Below are positions 24,357 through 32,569 of a DNA stretch of 64,000 nt, in pieces. The translations under genes were made by a program, and so were the position numbers. The stretch is from contig JAPYKE020000550.1 in NCBI GenBank assembly GCA_028554795.2, positions 1 through 64,000 on the forward strand. The letters run 5' to 3'. The stretch's first letter is position 1, and the number at the start of each line of letters is the position of its first letter. Under the pieces are notes generated by a model, which saw nothing but the letters and a program-made list of their open reading frames with translations, searched no databases and had not been told where the DNA came from. Origin of the DNA: Sinohyriopsis cumingii. Taxonomy: Eukaryota > Mollusca > Bivalvia > Unionida > Unionidae.

Positions 24357-25080
24357 ATGTCACGCAATTTAGTGATTTCTGTTTGATAATTAGGATACCG
24401 CTCTAATTGCAACGTTGTTTTTATAAGAACGTGTGAGTTTTTCGATTTGCACGAATGCGTGACCAAAGATGTAGATAACCTTGATCTGATGAATGATTGA
24501 TTGTTGATTTAGTGTGAGCGAGATGGCTAACACAAATGCTAATGTCCTTGTGTTTTTCGTAGGAAGCTTTTGAGGACAGAGTAGTAAAGTCCTGAGTCTC
24601 AGAGAGACAGGATAGAAATAGGCGGAGAACGCCGGAAGGAGAAATAGAGAATAGAATTAGGCGGGGAACAAGCCTCGTTGAAGGAAAGAGAGAACGAAAA
24701 GGAGGAAGAGAAAGGAAGACAAAAAGGGAGGAGGGCAGGAAGAATCGGAGAACGCCGGAAGGAGGAAAGCAATTGGGGTAGTAAACTCAGATGAGTAGAA
24801 ACCAAGTACAGGGAAAGCCATCTGACACTAAAATCACGTGATGAAATAGGTTGTCACATGATCGAGAGGAAGCAGATTGGTTGAGAACTTAATATCGTTT
24901 AATTTGTATTATGTATTAAATTGTTATTCCTTTGGATTTCACCCTTGTGTTCTTAATAATTTAATTGTCGGTATTGCTGACAGGGGGCTCGGAGCTTTAC
25001 CTCTCTTTCACTAATTTCACTTCCTACAAAAACTAGCCACGGTGGGAATTCCACAGTAATTCATATAATATTGGGAGCAA
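23470..25080 (+). mobile_element. Probable LTR fragment inserted into block A
   Basis: Composition changes sharply from the virus-like DNA. The right part ends GTCGGTATTGCTGACA directly followed by GGGGGCTCGG, like an LTR end with a primer-binding site for proline tRNA. A related end, GTCAGCATTACTGACTGGGG, occurs at 62732. A purine-rich GGAGAACGCCGGAAGGAG direct repeat (24626 and 24746) lies inside. The left edge is uncertain: TGTTACGGCG at 23540 is one candidate. No coding domains were seen, so this is at most an LTR plus a little leader. Confidence 0.4.
24299..24354. repeat. (TA)n microsatellite
   Basis: About 28 uninterrupted TA units. Confidence 0.95.
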
Positions 25081-25232
25081 CCCACCCCAACGCATAACAG
25101 TGAGTCACACATAGAACTTCACAGTACCATATGCAGATTTACTCGTGGCAATTATTTCAGAGACAGTAGTATCACGTGGAAATAATTACCGATACGTAGA
25201 GCACATTGAGTTGTATCTCTATCAATATATAT

Positions 25233-25307
25233 ATGGCGATATATGACAATAATATCTCCGTGGATGATTATGAGATGTGCATGCCTGATATCCATGCTTC
25301 TTACAGA
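25233..25307 (+). pseudogene. Small coding scrap before hairpin H5
   Basis: ATG-started frame of 24 codons reading MAIYDNNISVDDYEMCMPDI and five more codons. It lies between the LTR-type insertion and hairpin H5. It could be the end of the gene cut by the insertion or a separate small gene. No family is recognised. Confidence 0.25.
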
Positions 25308-25360
25308 TGAGATCGATGAATATTAACTTTAACTTGAAGTTGGATGCATCCAGGGCTCAG

Positions 25361-25414
25361 TGGACATAGTTCCAAAAACTGTAATAAGTAGGTGAGCTTT
25401 CTGACTTATCTCCA
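25361..25414. terminator. Hairpin H5 (block A family)
   Basis: Right arm GCTTTCTGACTTATCTCCA is near-perfect for the family. The left arm TGGACATAGTTCCAAAAAC is decayed. Total length is 54, as in the others. Confidence 0.55.
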
Positions 25415-25510
25415 GACACATGTGTAAGGTCACATTATCAGCGGAAGGTCAAGGTCATTAGTATCAAGTGATTCATGCATGATGTCATGTGTGTGGTGGT
25501 TTACGATGAA

Positions 25511-25905
25511 AGTGCACTCAATTTGAGAAAGATATGTCATACAGCAGCTATATAGACATATCTGCCTGGACTAAGACAGAAGTGCGATCAAATAGAGAAA
25601 CATATATCATAGAGTAGGTATATAGACATATCTGCCTGCACTAAGACAGAAGTGCGCTCAATTAGAGACTGCTTTATCATATAGTAGCTATACAGCGCGT
25701 TACAATGGACTGGAACCGTAGTGCGCTCAATTAGAATATGCTATAGCACATAGTAGCTCTACAGCGAACCATGCTGGGATAAGGCATTGATGCGTTAAAT
25801 CAGAGAAGACGATACCATATAGTAGCTTCACAGCGAAATATCACTGGGGTATCAGACATGTGCGGATAATTAGAGGATTCATATTCTTACAGTGACATGC
25901 GTCTT
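25511..25905 (+). repeat. 70-bp tandem repeat, about 5.5 copies
   Basis: Unit starts at 25511, 25581, 25651, 25720, 25790 and 25858, each close to AGTGCGCTCAATTAGAG, followed by a (CA)TATCATA-AGTAGCTATA phrase and GCCTGGACTAAGACAGA or GCTGGGATAAGGCA. Copies differ by point changes, so the array predates the decay. It is intergenic, between hairpin H5 and the next gene group. Position and structure would fit a viral origin or enhancer-like repeat, which is inference. Confidence 0.85.
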
Positions 25906-26061
25906 CGTAAGACTATCTTTCGTACTATGCAGGTGGCTATTTCGAGCTATCCTGGCTTGATCATCTTTTATTATCATCTCTAAGTTTATTTGTATGACTC
26001 TATCTTCGCTATCAACATTGATGCCTAAACAAATCGTTTTACGGTGGGTTCAAACGAGATC

Positions 26062-26790
26062 ATCATGCCCGATATTATCAGGAGAGCGGTTATCCATGTG
26101 GACTAAACTCAAAACATGGATAACATAATGATCGTTGTTCCAGATGATTTATCAGGTTCTGAGAACGGTGTTGAAAACCAATAGAGGCTATCATATTCTG
26201 AGATAGTCTGACAATCTCTTCACTCCTGATGAAATTAAATCGAACAATAAATACATCTATTGCTGAATGCTATCATTCTTCGATGGTGGATGTCCACGCA
26301 GGCATTTATAGTTTAAAATTGTCGTGACCAGGACCAGTGCTAACAGGCAATGCAAGGAGTTACCCACGGGATGGATTCAGCATGATTATTTGGTTCATCC
26401 CTTCGACGTTGAGGACTATGAAAGATACCTCCATCTGAATCTGAGCAATGAGCGCTTTGAAGATTTACCTGTATTGGTCTGTATGGGGAAAGCTATGAAA
26501 AGCTCACAGGTGATCTTAATGGTTTATTTTTTGTTGGCATTCAAGATGAAGATGGCAACATGGCCGTATTCCAAGAGGACCAGACACGTACTGCTCTATC
26601 TGCGACAGGATTTATGATCAGATAGGCGCACTTGTATTATCCACACTGGCTTTCTGTATCTGCAATGCCCTAGAGCTCAGTCTGGAATGACTATAACGTA
26701 TCATACAGAGCAGGAAGAGGAAGAAGAAAGAGATTCTCAGTCTGATACTCTCCGAAAAGCCCTGTGTGGATGGTTCTAGCACAAGCAACT
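26062..26790 (+). pseudogene. Block A coding stretch, unknown proteins, broken
   Basis: Open pieces in all three plus frames: MDNIMIVVPDDLSGSENGVE near 26116, LPTGWIQHDYLVHPFDVEDY (26370-26430), and LNGLFFVGIQDEDGNMAVFQ then TRTALSATGFMIR (26510-26615). Amino-acid use is gene-like and unlike AT-rich noise. There are probably two small genes, but I cannot place their borders and recognise no family. Confidence 0.35.
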
Positions 26791-26811
26791 TCCTTCAGAT
26801 GATATCGAGTA

Positions 26812-27033
26812 ATGTCTGAAAATCTGTATCTTGAAGGAAGCCATACCCCTTTTCAGGTACTCCTGAAGCGGTTTGCCCAAACGATCATTGGCACTAAGGA
26901 CATCGACATGCTGAATGAGATGATGACCAAGCATTACTCGCTGGCTCAGACTCAGCTCCAAATAAAAGATTTCAGTAACATTGAAATAGCCGACGATGAC
27001 ATTGACGTAGTAATGTATAACATGACGGTATAA
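26812..27033 (+). CDS. Block A hypothetical protein, 73 codons
   Basis: Open frame starting MSENLYLEGSHTPFQVLLKR, with an acidic end, EIADDDIDVVMYNMTV. It looks soluble and mostly helical. The frame shift just after 27033 leads to gene-like text on the same strand (FIRRPKKSFTDSDMSPRS), so this may be the first half of a broken longer gene. No family is recognised. Confidence 0.35.
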   Translation: MSENLYLEGSHTPFQVLLKRFAQTIIGTKDIDMLNEMMTKHYSLAQTQLQIKDFSNIEIADDDIDVVMYNMTV

Positions 27034-27169
27034 GTCGTTATCTCCCTGGTCGATCCAAGATATACTAAGGTGTTCATTAGGCGACCAAAAAAGTCATTCA
27101 CCGATTCCGATATGTCTCCGAGATCCATTTTGTAGCGAGGAGAAAACGTTCTTTCCATGGACCGGTCTC

Positions 27170-27735
27170 TTTCAAGGTCATGATTGAGCTAATACTGGCT
27201 AAGGAAAAATACTCGCTGGATCTTCCTTAGATTTTTCGTTACTGGTCGCCTTCTTTTGATGATATGCACCTAGCGTATGGTATGGGCTTCTGTCAAGCTA
27301 CGCTGAAAGAAAACATTTCACGCAGACATTTCAAAGATAGATTTCTCACGAAAGTGATCGCCTCGTGTTATATCCATGAGTACGTCAGCACATCTATCCC
27401 TTAAATCTTACCCGAGTGGTTTTAACATGATGCTCCAGCGGAGCTGATTATTCCTTATGGCCAGCCCATCAGCACCCATGTTGTGAACGTCACAGCTCTC
27501 ATTGACAGAGATATGAACGAAAATCACATATACGGATGACTCCTTGAAATCAAGTATCTCTAAAATAAATGACTAAAGAAACAATATGAGAAAAATAAAT
27601 CTTATCTTCGGAGTGTCTATCAAGTGGATTTAAGTCAGGACAAGAAGTAGGACGAGTACGTGGAATGTCGCATGAATCCATATATATTTATGACAGACAT
27701 AACCGATATATACTGGGTGAATAGTATATGGTAAA
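27170..27735 (+). pseudogene. Block A protein, unknown, broken by stops
   Basis: One frame carries gene-like sequence for about 185 codons with several in-frame stops: MIELILAKEKYSLDLP, WSPSFDDMHLAYGMGFCQAT, AELIIPYGQPISTHVVNVTA, and RMNPYIFMTDITDIYWVNSI. The frame is otherwise kept, so decay is mainly by point mutation. No catalytic motif was recognised. Confidence 0.4.
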
Positions 27736-27767
27736 CGAAAAACATAAAGGCTATAATTCTTCCGAGC

Positions 27768-28345
27768 ATGAAAATGAAACTGACGCGAAAGTTTCTGACA
27801 GCGTTAGCACTACCCTATATGGTTCCTTGCGATGAGGATACGCTAGAGGTTGGTGGAGAAGTAGCCATCGATGAAAAGACGTTACGTGAAAAGATGAAGA
27901 TGGAAGAAGTCTTGGATGCAATGTTGTCTCAGAATGTGTTTCAGAAAAAAGGGTAAATAATTTCAAAATCGATGAGACCGCTATCCATAATGAGACGGTG
28001 AGCGACACTATACTCCTTGGTCGAATCTGAGAATAAGAAACATAGATCTCGTGTCCATATCAGGCTGCCACGACCTGTTTGCCTGATCCCCGAGGCGGAC
28101 CTGGATCGTAAACCACCGAAACATCTGATATCTGTGTGTCAGGAATATCTGATCACCAGCCAATCCAAACGATACTAGATAGTGAACACAATTATAACTC
28201 TACATAGCCATCATACTCCTTCGTAAATATTATCGTCTTTGAGACCAATCTGCCCGAGAAAGACAAATGACACGATCAAGACAAATGACCCGATCAAGAC
28301 AAATGACCCGATCAAGAAAAGGTCTGACTATAACATTCATCATCT
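27768..28345 (+). pseudogene. Block A protein, unknown, broken, with an 18-bp repeat near its end
   Basis: It begins MKMKLTRKFLTALALPYMVP and runs 62 codons to a stop at 27954. Downstream sequence in another frame remains gene-like (SRVHIRLPRPVCLIPEADLD, then ISVCQEYLITSQSKR). The tail includes three copies of an 18-bp repeat coding a repeated six-residue unit. Hairpin H6 follows at 28359. Confidence 0.35.
28261..28314 (+). repeat. 18-bp direct repeat, 3 copies
   Basis: AGACAAATGACACGATCA then two copies of AGACAAATGACCCGATCA, head to tail, with a fourth copy breaking down at AGAAAAGG. The length is a multiple of three, so it could have expanded inside a reading frame. Confidence 0.9.
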
Positions 28346-28358
28346 TCATCCAGTATCG

Positions 28359-28412
28359 TGGAGGTAGGTCCGAAATATGAATAAGTAGGAGAAAAATATG
28401 ACTTATCTCCAT
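28359..28412. terminator. Hairpin H6 (block A family)
   Basis: Arms TGGAGGTAGGTCCGAAATAT and AATATGACTTATCTCCA around a loop of about 16 bases. It closes the gene group at 26.0-28.35 kb. Confidence 0.65.
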
Positions 28413-28532
28413 GTGTAGTCAAAAATGTAAATAATCTACATAAAACTGATGACCTTAGAAGGCCTGAGGATTACTGTGCTGTTTCTTCCTGTGTCTTTTC
28501 TATATGTTAAGGTAATACATGCATGTTAAAAG

Positions 28533-28865
28533 ATGGTCAGATTTCGGGAGGAGTTATTTTCCCACGGCGATGATAACGGCATCTTTGAAGATGATTCGAA
28601 GGAAGGAGTTAGAGATCATGCTCAGTAAGTTTCATCAGCACGAGAGTTGATCCATAGTGTGATTGTTCAGGGAAAGTTTAAGGAGTACACAGGTAAAAGC
28701 TTGACTGTGGAAGATAGAGAGTAGCTGAAACAAGATATGTACAATGCTCCTGCGATTTTGTCTGCGCTGGGAATATGGAGTGGATTCATGGTAGCCAGGC
28801 TAGAAATGATCGTTACTCCGTTATGCGTAGGAATTATCACGATGTGTCTTATAAGTATGGAGTAG
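28533..28865 (+). pseudogene. Block A small membrane protein, two in-frame stops
   Basis: It begins MVRFREELFSHGDDNGIFED. The N-terminal half is acidic and helical, then come a SVIVQGKFKEYTGKSLTVED stretch and one hydrophobic segment with a short polar break (FMVARLEMIVTPLCVGIITM). Two in-frame stops (TAA near 28626, TAG near 28722) interrupt an otherwise intact frame of 110 codons. The function is unknown. It is the first of four closely packed small genes on the plus strand. Confidence 0.45.
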
Positions 28866-28950
28866 TAAGAAATAAAGAAATCTATGGAGGTCACCAAGAA
28901 GAACCCATAATAATAAGAATAGTAAATATTCCTCTTCGCCAAGTTCTCTG

Positions 28951-29070
28951 ATGCCTTATGTCAAGATTTCTATTCTCGTGGTGATTGCTGCTGTGAGATG
29001 ACTTATTATAATAGGTCTCCTGGTCACGGTGACCATAACCTGTGTCCTCATACTATATCTGCTCCCATGA
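28951..29070 (+). pseudogene. Block A very small membrane protein, one in-frame stop
   Basis: It reads MPYVKISILVVIAAVR, stop, then LIIIGLLVTVTITCVLILYL. It is almost entirely hydrophobic, as expected for a short single-pass or hairpin membrane protein. Its TGA stop overlaps the ATG of the next frame (ATGA at 29067-29070), a compact viral arrangement. No family is recognised. Confidence 0.4.
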
Positions 29071-29420
29071 ATCCTACGTCATGTCCTCCAGCTAGGAAGG
29101 TAGCCTTAATGAATTGAATTGGGAAGAAAGACGTCCGCGCTAAGCAGTAAAACATAACATAATCATTCGCAATCAGGATGATCGACATGGACATCTCCAC
29201 AACAAAAAAGCAGCTGTACGAAGGAATCATCGATTGCGGTACCTTTGTGCGGTTTGCCATGTTGGCCAACCATATGTTGAAAGCGGATGTCGATCCTAAA
29301 TCTAATAAGCTGACATATATAGCTGAAATCATGATAGTGATGAGTTCTACAATTATGGCACGGGCATATATCATCTACATGAACTTCGTTTCTCCTATCA
29401 ATCGCAGATTAACCTCTTAG
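29067..29420 (+). pseudogene. Block A protein, in-frame stops, unknown
   Basis: It begins MNPTSCPPARKVALMN. After three in-frame stops it continues as a clean frame, MIDMDISTTKKQLYEGIIDC (29178) to a stop at 29420. The second half has two moderately hydrophobic helices (FVRFAMLANHMLKADV and EIMIVMSSTIMARAYIIYMN). The same frame is kept throughout. The function is unknown and likely membrane associated. Confidence 0.4.
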
Positions 29421-29474
29421 AAAAAAATCCTAATTTCCATTCTTTCATTTAATGCCAATTAGAACTAATGTAAC

Positions 29475-30024
29475 ATGGCACAAATAGGACTGATGGTTAT
29501 GGCTGTGGCCTCGGTTATTGCCGCGGCTGCAAGTATATATCAGACTGTGACGTCTGCTTAGGATAAGGAGACATTGAGAAAGAGAAGAAAAAAACAGCAG
29601 AACCTTAAATGTGAAACCATGACTTGTTATCGGCAGGATCTGGAAGGTCATAGTGAAAGAATAGGTTCCATCAAAGATCAGCTGGAAACTTTGAAGGATA
29701 AACAGGATATGACTCAGGATGTTTACAGAGACCGGTAATTTACTGAGTCAGTATGAGGCTTCGAAGATGCCCATGTTAAGCGACTATTATATGAAGCCTG
29801 TCAACAACACTGATAAAATGGAGAGAGTCATCATCGTAAAATCAATACTATTAGGGTTATTCATGATCAAACAATTTTTAAGAGAAAAAGGAGAATGTAG
29901 AGACATTGACGCGTGCCGAAGCATCGACGAGTAAGATTGCCCCCAAAAGACCGATACAGAAGGTTTCGAAAGAGGAAATCAACTCGATGAAGCGGATTTA
30001 AAATATATATTTAAAATACAGTGA
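29475..30024 (+). pseudogene. Block A membrane-anchored coiled-coil protein, broken
   Basis: It begins MAQIGLMVMAVASVIAAAAS, a clear membrane anchor. Then come a basic patch (RKRRKKQQ), a coiled-coil-like stretch (IGSIKDQLETLKDKQDMTQD) and, after a frameshift near 29720, TGNLLSQYEASKMPMLSDYY with a second hydrophobic helix. The protein ends EADLKYIFKIQ. It resembles small virion membrane proteins in general shape only. An in-frame stop lies at 29560. Confidence 0.45.
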
Positions 30025-30045
30025 CTGTAGTATACATTGATCATC

Positions 30046-30606
30046 ATGAATCTCCCCAATAAGCTGGCCAAGAAGATATTATCTGAAGCCGTACATGCGG
30101 AACAGTTTCCCGAGACCTGGACTCGTGAACAAGCCTGAGAGGCGCCTGATATCGTCTCTAAGTATTATGATAATCCCACCACGATCACGATGATGTTATA
30201 TCGCCTGAGAAAAATAATAGACAACGAGGAGGCTATCAATGCCACGAGGAGACCTGACCATCCGTATGCCCACAATGAGAGTATAGCGAATTCTCTGGAG
30301 ATAAATGTGACAATAGGAATAAAGATGCCAGACGAGTGGACGTTAGAAAATGTTGTGAAGTAAGTCAAGGAGTTTGATCCTGAGCATGTGCAGGTTAGAC
30401 GATCACTCCGAGCCAATCATTACACGGTAGTCTTATCCAGGCAACATGTTCTTGAGATAATACAGGATCTTCCTAAGATCGATTGTAGCGAGCTTATCGT
30501 GGTTCAGAGACAAATTAATATATTCTTAGGTGCTGCAGTGTCCGATATAAAAAATGCAGAAGAGGATAATACAAATTCAGACGATGACAATGCCTCTTCT
30601 ATGTAG
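30046..30606 (+). pseudogene. Block A protein of 187 codons with only two stops, unknown
   Basis: It begins MNLPNKLAKKILSEAVHAEQ. The single frame is preserved to the end, broken only by TGA at 30136 and TAA at 30361. The middle reads NSLEINVTIGIKMPDEWTLE, and the end is acidic (NAEEDNTNSDDDNASSM). It looks soluble and helical. Hairpin H7 starts 8 bases after its stop. No family is recognised. It is one of the least damaged genes of the block. Confidence 0.45.
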
Positions 30607-30613
30607 ATGGTTG

Positions 30614-30667
30614 TGGAGATAAATCCGAAAACCTTAATTAGAAATATACATTTCTGACCTATCTCTT
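30614..30667. terminator. Hairpin H7 (block A family)
   Basis: Arms TGGAGATAAATCCGAAA and TTTCTGACCTATCTCT around a loop of about 20 bases, starting 8 bases after the stop of the 30046-30606 gene. Confidence 0.65.
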
Positions 30668-30689
30668 CTGATATTATTAGAGCACATTA

Positions 30690-31407
30690 ACGCGGATCGA
30701 TGTATTAAAGACGTAATATTATAATATCTAAGAATCAATTATGAGGATTTCATTACCTACTGTGATCACCTGTACGTATCATGGAGAGTTAGATTTCATA
30801 CGATATTTGTGATAGATATCATCCAAATTTTTTCTGGATTCTGCCTTACAAACATATTTTTGCAGAAATTGAAGAGTTCCTATCGTCGAAGTAATGACAA
30901 GATCCCATATTATTGTCTTCCTCAAGTATATCCTGGCTTAGAACTCTCCTCTGAAGTAGCAGAGTATGGTCTTCTGGTAGCTCCATGTCTCAACTTTATC
31001 TTAATTCGCACTACGACAAGAAGATACACTCAGTTGACTTTGGAAGATATAAGAAGGATTCACTTGCTGTATGTTTGATCGTTCTGTATATCGATTATAT
31101 AGATGATGAACGGGACTATGTAGTTTGGGTAAACTTAGGGCAGATCAGTAGTGCGGAAGAAATATTAAAGATCATCTCTGATTCTACTTTCTATAGTCAC
31201 ATACTATATATGGATTACATTCCGAGCGACACCAACGGGGAGATGGAACTGTACAGAGTCATTAATAACAAGATCATAGCAGGACCTCGATTCAGGCTCA
31301 TGTCGATCAATTATCATGATACACAACACATACCCTATATAAACTGTATCAACGTGGCTATAAAAGATATCAGACAAGAGCAAAATAAATGGAGGCCAGC
31401 AATGTAG
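30690..31407 (+). pseudogene. Block A protein, C-terminal 140 codons intact, N-terminal part shifted
   Basis: A gene-like first part (SWRVRFHTIFVIDIIQIFSG near 30785) is out of frame with an intact 140-codon frame at 30985-31407 that begins MSQLYLNSHYDKKIHSVDFG and contains LYIDYIDDERDYVVWVNLGQ and YRVINNKIIAGPRFRLMSIN. It looks like a soluble alpha/beta protein. It is the last plus-strand gene of block A and has no family hairpin after it. No known domain was recognised. Confidence 0.4.
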
Positions 31408-31439
31408 ATTTCACGACTGCTGTAGTCTTTCTTCTTTAT

Positions 31440-31826
31440 CTATGTGAGCTCTCTTTCTTCTTCTTTCGGAGGCATGCAAGAGATGTAGTGCTTGAAAATG
31501 AGATCTTTATCATAGACAATGTTGAGCATGGCATTGTCGTAGAACTCTTTTTGCTGCGCCACTGTAAGAAGCACGAGATCTTTTCCTATCCTGATCACCT
31601 TGGTGATCGCGAGGGCCACGCTGGTGTCTATGTTGTGATGGAATGCATTTACGTTGTCATCCTCGAGATCTTTTCGCTTTTCCACGCTTACAGAAACGTG
31701 ATAAAGGGTGTTATCCACTGTGTTGACCACGCGGTGGTTTACCTCATGCTTGACTTCAGCCATGCATTTTAGGAAGTCTTTGAAAGACGAAAGATAATTT
31801 AAAGATCTTGTTAAGAGTTGTTTCAC
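31440..31826 (-). CDS. Block B hypothetical protein, 128 codons, open
   Basis: Open frame on the minus strand, beginning MKQLLTRSLNYLSSFKDFLK. It is helical and charged throughout, with KVIRIGKDLVLLTVAQQKEF and an end rich in Pro and Glu (MPPKEEERELT). It converges on block A and follows the minus-strand genes of block B, so it probably belongs to that strand group. The family is not named. The opposite strand is also open here, but with unlikely composition. Confidence 0.45.
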   Translation of the reverse strand: MKQLLTRSLNYLSSFKDFLKCMAEVKHEVNHRVVNTVDNTLYHVSVSVEKRKDLEDDNVNAFHHNIDTSVALAITKVIRIGKDLVLLTVAQQKEFYDNAMLNIVYDKDLIFKHYISCMPPKEEERELT

Positions 31827-31849
31827 TCATACATCTCATGCAGCGCTGC

Positions 31850-32520
31850 CTGATGGGATCCTCATCGAAAAAGATCTTCACGATCTTTATATGGATAACT
31901 ACGTATGCTGCTCTCGCGTGAGTAACACCTACTTGCGTGCTGCTCCCTGTGTTGTCGTCAGCATTAGTTCGAGCGTCATAGGAACGTTATTTCGAATCAC
32001 CGTCGCGATGGCCTCATGGAGAGATTCAGGATTGGGAAAGATTACGTCAGTGATGAAAACTTTGTCATCCCCGGCAGTATTTCTGTTGTATCCAGATAAT
32101 TTCCGTTACATATTTGTATCGTATCATTTTTCGAATCCACTCAGCGATGTTAGCCAGCTCTGGTTTCCAACCATGTCCACGATGAATCGTCTACCGTTAT
32201 CTTCTCGTGAATCAGCAACGCCATGTCAAATACGATGGATCTTATTGAGCATTTTCTGATACGACAGCATAGCCTGCTTGGTGCTAAATGTTGGGCCCAC
32301 AGTCGTGTCTGGATGCGTTTCATCATCGTTTGAAAGACCAACCGGGTTCAAGACAAAATCGGATTGGCTATTGCGCCTTTGGAGATCACCCCGGTGGCAG
32401 TCATGGCGAGCAGCTTCACCGAGATGAACCTCAGTATGCGTTTGTATCATCGATACGCGTGCTTGTACATGTAGACTATTCGGTGCTAATAGCAATAATA
32501 CGATTCTAGCTCGTGACGCT
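31850..32520 (-). pseudogene. Block B membrane protein, broken
   Basis: The minus strand reads RFISVKLLAMTATGVISKGA then IANPILS, a hydrophobic segment of the type (MTATGV, then NPI) found in proteins beside capsid genes of virus-like elements in invertebrates. A different frame then gives TKQAMLSYQKMLNKIHRI. Further downstream pieces (FITDVIFPNPESLHEAIATV, MTLELMLTTTQGAA) may be the same or a following gene. The role is unknown, likely virion membrane. There are several frameshifts. Confidence 0.4.
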
Positions 32521-32569
32521 CGTCCACGTGGTCAAATTCTCGCCGATATGGTTGACGTTGAGATGCTTC

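Noticed and set aside
17000-31400. Stop-codon reassignment to explain in-frame stops
   Set aside because: TAA, TAG and TGA all occur in frame and frameshifts are frequent. Simple decay explains it.
31389-31772. Plus-strand open frame opposite the 31440-31826 gene
   Set aside because: It is very rich in Val, Phe, Leu and His, typical of an antisense shadow. The minus frame has ordinary composition.
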